A program made the position numbers and the translations under genes. Positions 53,068-62,419 of a stretch of 64,000 nucleotides of DNA are shown piece by piece. The notes beneath the pieces were generated by a model that was not told the DNA's origin, searched no databases, and was given only the letters and a program-made list of their open reading frames with translations. The DNA comes from Anaerophilus nitritigenes (GTDB taxonomy: Bacteria > Bacillota > Clostridia > Peptostreptococcales > Thermotaleaceae): assembly GCF_004138215.1 (NCBI RefSeq), contig NZ_RYYS01000042.1, positions 62,001 through 126,000 on the forward strand, read 5' to 3'. Position 1 is the first letter of the stretch, and every line of letters begins with the position of its first letter.

Positions 53068-54129
53068 ATGTTACATAGAATTTCTAAATTAAGAAGTGTT
53101 CTACAACAGAGAAATTTGGAAAGTATCCTAATTGTAAAACCTGAAAACAGAAGATATATAAGTGGTTTTACTGGTACTCATGGGTATGTACTTATTACAA
53201 TGGATCAAGCTATATTTATTACGGATTCTAGATATATAGCACAAGCATCAAAACAATGTATAGATTATGATATTTTAGAACATAATTATGAGCATAATAT
53301 TTATTCTATTATTAATAAATTCAAACTTAAAAATATGGGATTTGAAGATGAGTTTATTACATATGATCAATACTTAGAATTTGAAAATTATTTTAATACA
53401 ATGACTTTAGTTCCTATTAAAGGAATGATGAATGATTTAAGAATTATAAAAGATGAAAAAGAAATTCAATCTATAAAAAAAGCAGCATCTATTGCAGATC
53501 AAGCTTTTACACATATTTGTTCATATGTAAAACCAGAAATGACAGAACATGAGGTCGCTTTAGAATTAGAATTTTTTATGAAGAAAAAAGGTGCTTCTTC
53601 ATTATCTTTTGATACTATTGTAGCATCAGGTACTCGATCATCTCTTCCACATGGAGTGGCATCTTCTAAAAAAATAGAGCAGGGGAATTTAATTACCATA
53701 GATTTTGGTTGTGTTTATGAAGGATATTGTTCTGATATGACAAGAACCATTGTATTAGGAAAAGCAAATGCTAAGCAAAAAGAAATTTATAATATTGTTT
53801 TAGAGGCACAAGAAAATGCTTTAGCAGCAATAAAACCGGGTATAAAAGGACTAGATGTAGATCAAATTGCAAGAGAGATCATTACAGCTAGAGGATATGG
53901 AGAAAATTTTGGACATGGTTTAGGACATGGAGTTGGGTTAGAAATTCATGAACAACCTACATTATCTCCTAAAGGAAATATTATTCTTCAATCAGGCATG
54001 GTTGTTACAGACGAACCAGGTATTTATATTCCTAATTTCGGAGGAGTAAGAATTGAGGATTTAATACTGGTTACAGAAACAGGAAATGAAATTCTTTCAA
54101 AATCTCCAAAAAAACTTATTGAATTATAA
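53068..54129 (+). CDS. pepP: M24 family Xaa-Pro aminopeptidase
   Basis: 353 residues. Creatinase-like N-terminal domain (RRYISGFTGTHGYVLIT), then the pita-bread metallopeptidase fold. Metal ligands are in DFGCVYEGYCSDMTRT, GHGLGHGVGLEIHE, VTDEPGIY and GVRIED. It removes N-terminal residues preceding proline. The ATG at 53068 follows AGGGGGGATT. Directly precedes efp, the usual arrangement in Firmicutes. Confidence 0.93.
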   Translation: MLHRISKLRSVLQQRNLESILIVKPENRRYISGFTGTHGYVLITMDQAIFITDSRYIAQASKQCIDYDILEHNYEHNIYSIINKFKLKNMGFEDEFITYDQYLEFENYFNTMTLVPIKGMMNDLRIIKDEKEIQSIKKAASIADQAFTHICSYVKPEMTEHEVALELEFFMKKKGASSLSFDTIVASGTRSSLPHGVASSKKIEQGNLITIDFGCVYEGYCSDMTRTIVLGKANAKQKEIYNIVLEAQENALAAIKPGIKGLDVDQIAREIITARGYGENFGHGLGHGVGLEIHEQPTLSPKGNIILQSGMVVTDEPGIYIPNFGGVRIEDLILVTETGNEILSKSPKKLIEL

Positions 54130-54185
54130 GACATACTAGTAGATAATATCTAAGAGCACAATAAATTAAATATGGAGGGATACAA

Positions 54186-54743
54186 ATGATTTATGCTAGT
54201 GATTTTAGAAAGGGTATTACATTTGAAATAAATGGAGAACCTTTTGTGGTTTTAGATTTTCAACATGTTAAACCTGGAAAAGGAGCTGCTTTTGTAAGAA
54301 CTAAATACAAAAGTATATTAACAGGAGGTACTCGTGAAGAGGCGTTTAATCCTAATGATAAATTTCCAAAAGCACATATAGAAACAAAAGAAATGCAATA
54401 CTTATATAGTGATGGAGATCTATATTATTTTATGGATAATGAAACTTATGATCAAATTCCTCTTACAAAAGAGGAGGTAGAAGATGCTATGCTTTATTTA
54501 AGAGAAAATGATACAGCTACTGTTAAATTTTTCAAAGGTAAAGCTTTCCAAGTTGATCCACCAAATTTTGTAGAATTAGAAGTTACATATACAGAACCTG
54601 CTGTAAAAGGAGCTACTGCAACCAATGTAACAAAACCTGCTACCTTAGAAACAGGTGCAGTTGTACAAGTTCCTGTTTTTATCAATGAAGGAGATAGAAT
54701 CAAAATTGATACAAGAACAGGAGATTATTTATCAAGAGCTTAG
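54186..54743 (+). CDS. efp: Translation elongation factor P
   Basis: 185 residues. Three beta-barrel domains. The N-terminus [37 protein letters not shown] contains the tip loop with PGKGA (the Lys at position 32 is the modification site in Bacillus). The signature [20 protein letters not shown] ends the protein. It rescues ribosomes stalled at polyproline. Confidence 0.97.
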   Translation: MIYASDFRKGITFEINGEPFVVLDFQHVKPGKGAAFVRTKYKSILTGGTREEAFNPNDKFPKAHIETKEMQYLYSDGDLYYFMDNETYDQIPLTKEEVEDAMLYLRENDTATVKFFKGKAFQVDPPNFVELEVTYTEPAVKGATATNVTKPATLETGAVVQVPVFINEGDRIKIDTRTGDYLSRA

Positions 54744-54791
54744 GAAATACTATAAGCATATATATTAAAAAATAAAAAGGAGGGCTATGTA

Positions 54792-55205
54792 ATGAGTTAT
54801 CTTTATGAAAAAGTAGCATATCTAAGAGGTTTAGCAGAAGGAATGGAAATCAGTGAAGAATCAAAAGAAGGAAAACTTCTTTTGAATATTGTCGATGTAT
54901 TAGAGGATTTTGCTGATTCTATAGAAGAATTACATGAAGAAGTAGAGGATTTAGATGAATATGTTGAAAGTATAGATGAAGATTTAGCAGTAGTTGAAGA
55001 TGAAATGTTTGAAGAAGATGAAGAAGATATGGATTTTGTAGAAGTTGAATGTCCAAATTGTCATGAAGTGATTTATCTTGAAGATGAATTAATAGATGAT
55101 GAAGACGCTGAACTAGTTTGTCCAAGCTGTCATGAGAAAATATATATTGATGAATGTTGTGATGAAGATGGATGCTGTTGTTGTGGAGATCATGATCACG
55201 AATAA
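54792..55205 (+). CDS. Acidic zinc-ribbon protein (clostridial conserved hypothetical)
   Basis: A 137-residue, very acidic protein. An N-terminal helical part (YLYEKVAYLRGLAEGMEI) is followed by acidic coiled coil, a zinc ribbon (CPNCHEVIYL...CPSCHEKIYI) and a Cys/His-rich tail (CCDEDGCCCCGDHDHE) that may bind more metal. Homologues lie near efp and spoIIIA in many Clostridia. Function unknown. Confidence 0.75.
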   Translation: MSYLYEKVAYLRGLAEGMEISEESKEGKLLLNIVDVLEDFADSIEELHEEVEDLDEYVESIDEDLAVVEDEMFEEDEEDMDFVEVECPNCHEVIYLEDELIDDEDAELVCPSCHEKIYIDECCDEDGCCCCGDHDHE

Positions 55206-55222
55206 ACACTAATACTTTTTTA

Positions 55223-55259
55223 AAAAACTGATACATTTTATTATGTATCAGTTTTTTTT
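55223..55259 (+). terminator. Terminator upstream of the spoIIIA operon
   Basis: A 14-bp perfect stem (55223-55236 with 55243-55256), loop TTTATT, ending in a T run. Confidence 0.92.
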
Positions 55260-55384
55260 ATGGAAAAATTTAATCTATATGAATTTTTTGTATAAAAATG
55301 ACATAATCTTTTTATTTTTTTATAAAAAATTTAATCATAATATTTGCCTTATTTAAATATTAATGATAGAAAGGGGGACATGTT

Positions 55385-56428
55385 ATGGAAATACAAAAGG
55401 ATAAAAATTTTAAAAATAGGCAGTTTTTTAACAATGGATTAAAAAAAGAGATATTAGAATCGCTTCCTATTCAATTAAGAGAAATATTTATTAGACTTCC
55501 GTCTGAATCTATAAAAGATATGGAAGAAATCCGACTCAGAAATGGTAAACCTTTAATGTTTTTTGCAAAAAATCAAGATTTTTTCATTAGTAAGAATTCA
55601 AAAATTAGTAAAGACCCATCTCAAAGTTATTTGGTTACAAAAGAAGACGTTCATAAAGCATACGAACTTATTACAGATTATTCTGTATATGCATTAGAAG
55701 AAGAAATCAAAAATGGATTTGTCACCCTAAAAGGAGGCCATAGAGTTGGTATTTGTGGTACTTCTGTTATAAATAATAATAAAATTAAAACAATAAAGGA
55801 TATTTCTGGTCTTAATATTAGAATTTCAAAACAAAAAATAGGTGTATCTGATCATATTATGAATTATCTTCTAGATCAAGGAATTTTTTATAATACATTG
55901 ATTGTATCTCCTCCACAATGTGGAAAAACTACTTTGCTTAGAGATATTATAAGAAATTTAAGCAACGGAATGCCTTCTTTAGGTTTTAGAGGATTAAAGA
56001 TTGGTGTAGTAGATGAAAGATCTGAAATTTGTGGTGTATATCAAGGAATAGCTCAAAATGATATAGGAATAAGAACAGATATACTCAATGCTTGTCCTAA
56101 AGCCCAAGGTATGATGATGCTGATTCGTTCCATGTCTCCTCAAGTCATTGCTACAGATGAAATAGGAAAAATAGAAGATATTTATGCCCTAGAAGAAGCA
56201 CTTCATGCAGGAATCAAACTGATTACAACTGTTCATGGAACGAGTATGGAAGAAATAGAAAAAAGAAAAAATTTAGAGTATCTACTTTCTGAAGGAATTT
56301 TTGAAAGAATTATAATTCTTTCAAACCATCCTAAAGTTGGAACTATAAAAATGATTATCGATGGAACAACAAAAAAAATAATTATTACCTATCCTCTAAA
56401 AGATAGGAGGAATGTATTTGATCATTAA
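55385..56428 (+). CDS. spoIIIAA: Stage III sporulation protein AA (ATPase)
   Basis: 347 residues. Secretion-ATPase-like core with P-loop SPPQCGKTTLLRDIIR, Walker B-like IGVVDERSEICG and VIATDEIG. Cytoplasmic (mother cell) ATPase of the SpoIIIA-SpoIIQ channel that links mother cell and forespore. First gene of eight; normally under sigma-E. No clear sigma-E box could be assigned in the AT-rich upstream DNA. Confidence 0.95.
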   Translation: MEIQKDKNFKNRQFFNNGLKKEILESLPIQLREIFIRLPSESIKDMEEIRLRNGKPLMFFAKNQDFFISKNSKISKDPSQSYLVTKEDVHKAYELITDYSVYALEEEIKNGFVTLKGGHRVGICGTSVINNNKIKTIKDISGLNIRISKQKIGVSDHIMNYLLDQGIFYNTLIVSPPQCGKTTLLRDIIRNLSNGMPSLGFRGLKIGVVDERSEICGVYQGIAQNDIGIRTDILNACPKAQGMMMLIRSMSPQVIATDEIGKIEDIYALEEALHAGIKLITTVHGTSMEEIEKRKNLEYLLSEGIFERIIILSNHPKVGTIKMIIDGTTKKIIITYPLKDRRNVFDH

Positions 56429-56939
56429 AATTTTATGTTCTATATTGATTGTTTTATCTTCTTCAATCATAGGATATCTATATTCATTTAGATATTTACA
56501 AAGGCTACAACAATTAAAAGATCTATATATATCTTTTCAACTTCTTGAGACAGAAATTACTTATGTAGCCACTCCTCTTGTTATAGCTATGGAAAAGATA
56601 GGGAGTCAAAGCAATCAATCTATTCATCAAATATTTAAAGATGTTCATAAAATTCTTTCTAAGAGGATTGGATATAGTGTAGACGAAGCTTGGAATCAAG
56701 CTATAGAAAATAACTTTAATCGTACAGCTTTAACACAAGAAGATAAAGAAATATTAATAGATTTTGGAAAAAATTTAGGACGTACAGATCAAGAAAATCA
56801 AATGAAGAATTTTAAATGGATTTATTTACAATTACAAAAACATCAGCAAAATGCAGATGAATTAAAAAATAAAAATGGAAAGTTGTGTAAAAGCATGGGC
56901 ATTTTAGCTGGTTTAGCTATTGTAATTATATTGATATAA
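56418..56939 (+). CDS. spoIIIAB: Stage III sporulation protein AB
   Basis: 173 residues. N-terminal transmembrane helix, GspF-like helical body (SFQLLETEITYVATPLVIAM; LGRTDQENQMKNF), C-terminal helix. The start is TTG at 56418, seven bases after AGGAGG; the ATG at 56412 is too close. Overlaps spoIIIAA by 11 bases. Confidence 0.92.
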   Translation: MIIKILCSILIVLSSSIIGYLYSFRYLQRLQQLKDLYISFQLLETEITYVATPLVIAMEKIGSQSNQSIHQIFKDVHKILSKRIGYSVDEAWNQAIENNFNRTALTQEDKEILIDFGKNLGRTDQENQMKNFKWIYLQLQKHQQNADELKNKNGKLCKSMGILAGLAIVIILI

Positions 56940-56951
56940 GGAGGACTTTTG

Positions 56952-57155
56952 ATGAACATAAATGTAGATTTGATTTTTAAAATTGCAGCAATAGGGATAT
57001 TAGTATCTGTATTAAATTTAGTACTCAAACATTCTGGAAGAGAAGAACAAGCCATGATGACTACTCTCGTAGGCATTGTAGTAGTACTTTTTATGGTCAT
57101 TCAACTCATTAGCAATCTATTTTCTACTGTAAAAACAATGTTTCAATTATATTAA
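56952..57155 (+). CDS. spoIIIAC: Stage III sporulation protein AC
   Basis: A 67-residue membrane protein with two helices (VDLIFKIAAIGILVSVLNLVL; LVGIVVVLFMVIQLISNLF) in the characteristic SpoIIIAC layout. Part of the mother-cell membrane ring. The ATG at 56952 was chosen, next to a possible TTG at 56949. Confidence 0.92.
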   Translation: MNINVDLIFKIAAIGILVSVLNLVLKHSGREEQAMMTTLVGIVVVLFMVIQLISNLFSTVKTMFQLY

Positions 57156-57171
57156 TAAAGGTGTGGTTTAG

Positions 57172-57558
57172 ATGGAGATATTTAAAATAGTTGCTTTGGG
57201 AATTGTGGCAACAATATTAACCATTGTACTTAAAAATCAAAAACCAGAAATATCAATACAAATTAGCATAGCAACAGGAATCATTATCTTTATCTTCATA
57301 GCTACAAAATTAGCATCTGTATTAGAAGTATTAAATATGTTTGCTCAAAAAATTAATATGGATGTAGTATATATTACAACAATTTTTAAAATAGTAGGTA
57401 TTGCTTATATAGCTGAATTTGGAGCTCAAGTTTGTAAAGATGCAGGAGAAACTGCTATTGCTTCTAAGATTGAATTGGCTGGGAAAGTTCTTATTATGGT
57501 ACTATCTGTTCCTATTTTACTTGCACTTTTTCATTTGATTGTACAACTAATGCCATAG
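57172..57558 (+). CDS. spoIIIAD: Stage III sporulation protein AD
   Basis: A 128-residue membrane protein with four helices. LKNQKPEISIQISIATGIIIF and YIAEFGAQVCKDAGETAIASKIELAGK are diagnostic for SpoIIIAD. Short gaps on both sides. Confidence 0.93.
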   Translation: MEIFKIVALGIVATILTIVLKNQKPEISIQISIATGIIIFIFIATKLASVLEVLNMFAQKINMDVVYITTIFKIVGIAYIAEFGAQVCKDAGETAIASKIELAGKVLIMVLSVPILLALFHLIVQLMP

Positions 57559-57570
57559 GATGTGAATAAA

Positions 57571-58743
57571 ATGAAAAAATTATTAATTACCTTTTTTTTA
57601 CTTTCTTTTTTGTATCCTCATTGTATTTATGCTCAAAATGAAAGTCCTCTTACAGATCAATTGATACTAGAACAATTAGAAAATACAAATTTAGAAGAAC
57701 TAGAGGAAACTATAAAAAGCTTAAATCATGATATAGAAGATTATTTTCCTAAAATAGATATAAAAAAGCTATTACTTTCTTTTGTAAAAGGAGAAAATAC
57801 CTTTGAACTGAAAAAAATATTGCATGGTTTATTAAAGTATATTTTTAAAGAAATCATAGCAAACTCTTCATTATTAGCAAAACTTATTGTATTATCTATT
57901 CTTTGTGCTTTCTTAAACAATTTATCCACTGCTTTTGAGAGTGAAACAGTAGGAAAAATGGCTTATATGGCATGTTATTTAATGATTATTTCTATTGCTG
58001 TAAAAAGTTTTTCTATTGCTACAAGAATAGGAATACAAGCTATTGATGATATGGTTTCTTTTATGCAAGCACTACTTCCAGTATTATTAACATTTTTAAT
58101 ATCTATGGGTGCTATTACTTCAACAGCTATTTTTCAACCAGTTTTGATAGCTTCTGTAAGTATTATTAGTACACTTATAAAAGATTTAATCATGCCAATT
58201 ATATTTTTTTCAGTCATTTTATCTATAGTAAATCATCTTTCCTCTAAAGTACAAGTATCTAGACTTGCATCTTTTCTTAAGCAAGTTTGCATTGTACTCA
58301 TAGGGTTTATGCTTACAATATTTACAGGAATTATTACCATTCAGGGGATTACAGCTTCTACTACAGATGGTGTTACGATTCGAACAGCTAAATTTGCAGT
58401 AGATAGATTTATTCCTGTAGTAGGAGGATTTGTATCTGATGCTTTTGATACGATTCTTGGATATTCTTTACTTCTTAAAAATGCTACAGGGGCTTTAGGA
58501 TTAATTATTTTAGGTTTTATTTTGATCATGCCTCTTTTAAAAATATTATCTTTAATTTTTATCTATAAAGTAACTACAGCAGTAATACAACCTATAGTTG
58601 AAAATCCATTAATAGATTGTCTTAGTGATCTGAGCAATGCAATGGTTTTAATATTAGGTAGTGTAATTTGTGTAGCAATTATGTTTTTTTTAGCAGTAAC
58701 CATGATTGTAGGAGCTGGTAATATTACTATGATGATGAGGTAG
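57571..58743 (+). CDS. spoIIIAE: Stage III sporulation protein AE
   Basis: 390 residues. Signal peptide (about 1-22), then a polytopic membrane domain with about seven helices. QGITASTTDGVTIRTAKFA and FIPVVGGFVSDAFDTIL are typical. The ATG at 57571 is preferred to the GTG at 57562 because of distance from AGGA. Possible permease-like part of the channel. Confidence 0.92.
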   Translation: MKKLLITFFLLSFLYPHCIYAQNESPLTDQLILEQLENTNLEELEETIKSLNHDIEDYFPKIDIKKLLLSFVKGENTFELKKILHGLLKYIFKEIIANSSLLAKLIVLSILCAFLNNLSTAFESETVGKMAYMACYLMIISIAVKSFSIATRIGIQAIDDMVSFMQALLPVLLTFLISMGAITSTAIFQPVLIASVSIISTLIKDLIMPIIFFSVILSIVNHLSSKVQVSRLASFLKQVCIVLIGFMLTIFTGIITIQGITASTTDGVTIRTAKFAVDRFIPVVGGFVSDAFDTILGYSLLLKNATGALGLIILGFILIMPLLKILSLIFIYKVTTAVIQPIVENPLIDCLSDLSNAMVLILGSVICVAIMFFLAVTMIVGAGNITMMMR

Positions 58744-58752
58744 GTGATGAAC

Positions 58753-59370
58753 ATGATGAACTTTTTAAGATCTTGGATTATTAATATCGTATCTGTTGTA
58801 ATTTTCATTACTTTTCTAGAAATGTTATTACCAAATAGTAATATGAAGAAGTACATAAAAATGATTATAGGACTTTTAGTCATGATTGTAATTTTAAGTC
58901 CACTTCTACAAATAGTACATGGAAATTTTAACATAGAAGATGAAGTTTTAAAGACATCTTTAGCAATAGACCAAAAAAATCTATCTTTAACCTTTGATGA
59001 TCTTGGAAATATTCAGAATCAACAAGTTATAAAATTGTATACTCAAAAAATAGAAACAAATATTAAAGATAAAATTGAGCAAGATACACAGTGTATGGTT
59101 TTAAAAGTAAATGCTGAAATAGAAACATCTAAAGAGCATGAAAACTTTGGAGCAATAAAAAAAATGAATATTGTTTTAAAAAATCCTATAAATGATTCTA
59201 CAAATAAAAAAATTCAAACGGTGTCTATTTCACCCATAGGAAAACCTCCAGATTCAGATTATAAATCTCAAGACACTATTCCAGTTATAAAAAAAATAAA
59301 AGAGAGTATTTCAAATATCTATCAAATAGATAAAGATCAAATTTTCATTTCTATGCATGATGAAAAATGA
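58753..59370 (+). CDS. spoIIIAF: Stage III sporulation protein AF
   Basis: 205 residues. Two N-terminal helices (IINIVSVVIFITFLEMLLP; MIIGLLVMIVILSPLLQIV) and an extracytoplasmic ring-building-motif domain. Several closely spaced ATGs (58747, 58753, 58756) follow GGTAGGTG; the exact one is uncertain. Confidence 0.9.
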   Translation: MMNFLRSWIINIVSVVIFITFLEMLLPNSNMKKYIKMIIGLLVMIVILSPLLQIVHGNFNIEDEVLKTSLAIDQKNLSLTFDDLGNIQNQQVIKLYTQKIETNIKDKIEQDTQCMVLKVNAEIETSKEHENFGAIKKMNIVLKNPINDSTNKKIQTVSISPIGKPPDSDYKSQDTIPVIKKIKESISNIYQIDKDQIFISMHDEK

Positions 59371-59388
59371 TATGGGGAGTGATTTATT

Positions 59389-59970
59389 ATGAAAATGTTT
59401 AATCCAATAAAGGAGTATCTTCAGAATCATAATCATAAAAAAATTATATATAATTTGTTAATGATCATCATTGTATGCATAATAGGTTTGATTACATGGG
59501 ATACACTTTTTCCTATAAAAAACAGTAACAAAAATCAAGACATTTCTATTCAAAATACAAAGGAAGAGGATATTTCACAAAATAATTATCAAGATACTGC
59601 CCAAGTTCAACTCAAACAAATACTGGGTCAAATCAAAGGAGTAGGAGAAGTTGAAGTCATGGTTACCTATGAAGCAAGTACAGAAGTAGTTCCTGCTTCA
59701 AACATAACCAAATCTACGCAGATTACAGAGGAAAAAGATGCTCAAGGTGGGACAAGGACTACTACTCAAGATGATTCAAGTCAAAATATGGTGATGAGTG
59801 GACAAAATGACAAATTAATTGTAATCAAAGAAATAAAGCCACAAATACGAGGGGTAGTAGTAGTAGCAGAAGGAGCTGGAGATATAATGATTAAAACAGC
59901 ATTAATTGAAGCTGTACAAACTATTTTCCAAGTTCCTGCACATAAAGTAATGGTATATGAAAAAAAATAG
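59389..59970 (+). CDS. spoIIIAG: Stage III sporulation protein AG
   Basis: 193 residues. One transmembrane helix (about 20-40) and the ring-forming domain with LKQILGQIKGVGEVEVMVTYE and IRGVVVVAEGAGD, hallmarks of SpoIIIAG, which forms the large ring in the intermembrane space. Confidence 0.94.
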   Translation: MKMFNPIKEYLQNHNHKKIIYNLLMIIIVCIIGLITWDTLFPIKNSNKNQDISIQNTKEEDISQNNYQDTAQVQLKQILGQIKGVGEVEVMVTYEASTEVVPASNITKSTQITEEKDAQGGTRTTTQDDSSQNMVMSGQNDKLIVIKEIKPQIRGVVVVAEGAGDIMIKTALIEAVQTIFQVPAHKVMVYEKK

Positions 59971-59987
59971 TTTAGGAGGTATGAAAA

Positions 59988-60662
59988 ATGTTTAAAATAC
60001 GAGGAAGGAATGTTTTGGTTTTATCATTAGCACTTACTCTTTGTTTGATTGGTTATCTTAATTATGCAATTGGTAAATATACAGCTTTAGAGACTTCTAC
60101 AGAGTTTCAAAAATATGAAGAAAAAAAGCTTGCAGAGTTACACAATGAAGAAAATGTAAAAGATGCAAATCTAACAATCGAATCTACTGACTCTAATGAA
60201 TCTATAAAAGAAGAAATGGATGTTGTAGATAGTAGTAATTGTGAAGTAAATGATATTATTCAAAAGACTAGTAAAAATATCAAAGAAACAATCAATAGTC
60301 AAAAGGTAAATAGAACAAACTATTTTATAGAATCTAGATTAAATATGAATTTAGAAAGAGAAAAAATGGTATCCTTATTAAATGAAATTATCAATAATGA
60401 TAAAACAGACGAAGAAAACACAAAAGCAGCTACAAATGAAAAAATGAAGTTAATTGACATTATGAATAAAGAAAAAATAGTTGAAAACTTGATTGAATCA
60501 AAAGGTTTTGAAAATGCATTGGTATTTATTACAGACAACTCTGTAAATGTCATTGTAGAAATAGAACAATTGGCAGATTCAGATGTAGCAAAAATATTAG
60601 ATATTGTTATGAGAGAAACAAAGTATTCTCCAGAGCATATAAAAATATCAAATAAATTTTAG
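59988..60662 (+). CDS. spoIIIAH: Stage III sporulation protein AH
   Basis: 224 residues. N-terminal transmembrane helix, acidic linker, and C-terminal ring domain (LIESKGFENALVFITDNSVNVIVE). It pairs with forespore SpoIIQ across the intermembrane space. Last gene of the operon; no strong hairpin follows, but a separate promoter starts the next unit. Confidence 0.92.
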   Translation: MFKIRGRNVLVLSLALTLCLIGYLNYAIGKYTALETSTEFQKYEEKKLAELHNEENVKDANLTIESTDSNESIKEEMDVVDSSNCEVNDIIQKTSKNIKETINSQKVNRTNYFIESRLNMNLEREKMVSLLNEIINNDKTDEENTKAATNEKMKLIDIMNKEKIVENLIESKGFENALVFITDNSVNVIVEIEQLADSDVAKILDIVMRETKYSPEHIKISNKF

Positions 60663-60668
60663 TTAAGT

Positions 60669-60697
60669 TTGTAAATGGTAAAAGGTTTTGGTATAAT
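60669..60697 (+). promoter_or_regulatory. Promoter of the asp23 operon
   Basis: TTGTAA (60669-60674), 17 bp, extended -10 TGGTATAAT (TATAAT at 60692-60697). Confidence 0.7.
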
Positions 60698-60743
60698 GTT
60701 TGTAAGGTAGAAGCTATTTACATAAGAGCAGGGGGTATCATTA

Positions 60744-61136
60744 GTGAGCAATAATAATGTAGATGCAGTTGAAAATGGACAAATCAAGATTGCTGATGAA
60801 GTAGTTGGAGTAATTGCAGGATTAGCAGCTACTGAAATTGATGGTGTAGCTGGAATGAGTGGCGGCATTGGTGGTGGTATTGCAGAAATGTTAGGTCGTA
60901 AAAACCTAGCAAAAGGAGTAAAAGTTGAAGTTGGAGAAAAAGAAACTGCAATAGACCTATACATTATTGTAGAATATGGTGTAAAAATTCCTGATGTTGC
61001 TTGGAAAATACAAGAAAATGTAAAAAAAGCAATTGAAACTATGACAGGTCTTAAAGTTCTAGAGGTCAATATCCATGTACAAGGTGTAAATCTTGATAAA
61101 GATGAAAAAGAAGAAAATGCTTTAAGAGTAAAATAA
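60744..61136 (+). CDS. Asp23/Gls24 family envelope stress protein
   Basis: 130 residues. IKIADEVVGVIAGLAATEIDGVAGM and the C-terminal GLKVLEVNIHVQGV define the Asp23 family. It is soluble and recruited to the membrane by AmaP, encoded next. The start is GTG at 60744 with GGGGGT upstream. Confidence 0.92.
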   Translation: MSNNNVDAVENGQIKIADEVVGVIAGLAATEIDGVAGMSGGIGGGIAEMLGRKNLAKGVKVEVGEKETAIDLYIIVEYGVKIPDVAWKIQENVKKAIETMTGLKVLEVNIHVQGVNLDKDEKEENALRVK

Positions 61137-61140
61137 GAAA

Positions 61141-61188
61141 TTAAACTAACCCTCTGAAATTTCAGAGGGTTAGTTTAAATATTTTTGA
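61141..61188 (+). terminator. Strong hairpin between asp23 and amaP (attenuator)
   Basis: A perfect 38-bp palindrome (61141-61178), followed by ATATTTTTG. The ribosome site of amaP comes right after it. Probably a partial terminator that lets asp23 be made in excess over the membrane proteins. Confidence 0.75.
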
Positions 61189-61203
61189 GGAAGGAGACTT
61201 AAG

Positions 61204-61740
61204 ATGAAGTTTATAGACAGATTTTTCTTCGGTATATATACTTTATGTATTGCTATTGTATCTTTAGTACTTATAATGATTCCTTTTAATGAATTTACTT
61301 ATCATTGGGCAATCTATTTTTTTGAAAAATATAAAATGAGTTTAGAAAATAGTATCATCCCTATGATTTTTTTTATTCTTAGTATACGATTTCTTGTTTC
61401 AGGAATCAAAAACTCTAATTCAGAAATGAAATCCATTATAAGACATACAACTTATGGAGAAATACAAATCTCAATAGAGGCAATTGAAAGCATGGCAGAA
61501 AAGGCTTCTAAAAGTATTTATGGTTTAAAAGATCTAAAAGCAATAGCAAAATATATGGATCATAATATTTTAATAGAGATAAAAGCTTTTGCCCTTAGTG
61601 ATACAAATATTCCTGAAACTTCTATTGCTATTCAACAAAAAGTAAAAGAACATATTGAATCTACTACAGGTATTGAAGTCAAGGAAGTAAAAATAATGAT
61701 TCATGATATTGCACTACAAGGCAAAAAAAGAGTAGAATAA
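61204..61740 (+). CDS. amaP: AmaP, Asp23 membrane anchor
   Basis: 178 residues. Two N-terminal transmembrane helices (FGIYTLCIAIVSLVLIMIPF; SIIPMIFFILSIRFLVSGI) followed by an Asp23-like domain (GEIQISIEAIESMAEKASK; STTGIEVKEVKIMIHDI). This is the standard AmaP arrangement, anchoring Asp23 to the membrane. Confidence 0.9.
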   Translation: MKFIDRFFFGIYTLCIAIVSLVLIMIPFNEFTYHWAIYFFEKYKMSLENSIIPMIFFILSIRFLVSGIKNSNSEMKSIIRHTTYGEIQISIEAIESMAEKASKSIYGLKDLKAIAKYMDHNILIEIKAFALSDTNIPETSIAIQQKVKEHIESTTGIEVKEVKIMIHDIALQGKKRVE

Positions 61741-61759
61741 ATACAAGTGGGGTATGATC

Positions 61760-61987
61760 ATGGATAAAGAAAAAATAATTTGTATATTTCATAAACATTT
61801 TTGGAAAATTATAGGTATCTCAATAGGATTTCTATCAAGTATTTTAATTTTATCAATAGGACTCATTAAAACAATTTTTATAAGCATATTCATCTATATA
61901 GGGTACTTTATTGGTAGTAAACTAGATAATAAAGAAAATTTAATAGAAATATTAGATAAAATACTTCCTCTAGGAAAGTATAAATAA
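61760..61987 (+). CDS. DUF2273 small membrane protein
   Basis: 75 residues with one or two hydrophobic helices (IIGISIGFLSSILILSIGLIKTIFISIFIYIGYFIG) of the DUF2273 family, which accompanies asp23/amaP in Firmicutes. The second ATG (61760) is better spaced from GGGGT than the first (61754). Confidence 0.85.
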   Translation: MDKEKIICIFHKHFWKIIGISIGFLSSILILSIGLIKTIFISIFIYIGYFIGSKLDNKENLIEILDKILPLGKYK

Positions 61988-62023
61988 TAAATATGTAATC
62001 ATGATAATATTAGGAGGAAATTT

Positions 62024-62419
62024 ATGAATAGAAAACTAGCACGTGAAATGGTAATGAAATTATGCTTTCAAATGGACATTCAAAATGATTTTTCTGAAGA
62101 AATGATTGGAAAATTTTTAAAAGATTTGCCTGAAAATGACCAAGAAGATTATATAAAAAAAGTAGCTATGAGTTTTATTTTAAATAAAGAAAAAACTGAT
62201 AAGTTTATTGAAAAACATTCAAAAGGTTGGAAAATAAACAGACTTGCTAAAGTGGATCTTACTATTCTTAGGATAGCCATCACAGAAATTCACTACATAG
62301 ATGATGTTCCTGAGATTGTTTCTATTAATGAAGCTGTTGAACTTTCTAAGAAATTTAGCACAGATGAATCTAGTAAATTTATAAATGGTGTCTTAGGAAG
62401 TATATTAGAGGATAAATAA
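62024..62419 (+). CDS. nusB: Transcription antitermination factor NusB
   Basis: A 131-residue helical protein. The start RKLAREMVMKLCFQMDI and the end VSINEAVELSKKFSTDESSKFINGVLGSI are diagnostic. Acts with NusE on boxA during rRNA transcription. AGGAGG precedes the ATG. The stop overlaps the next start. Confidence 0.95.
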   Translation: MNRKLAREMVMKLCFQMDIQNDFSEEMIGKFLKDLPENDQEDYIKKVAMSFILNKEKTDKFIEKHSKGWKINRLAKVDLTILRIAITEIHYIDDVPEIVSINEAVELSKKFSTDESSKFINGVLGSILEDK

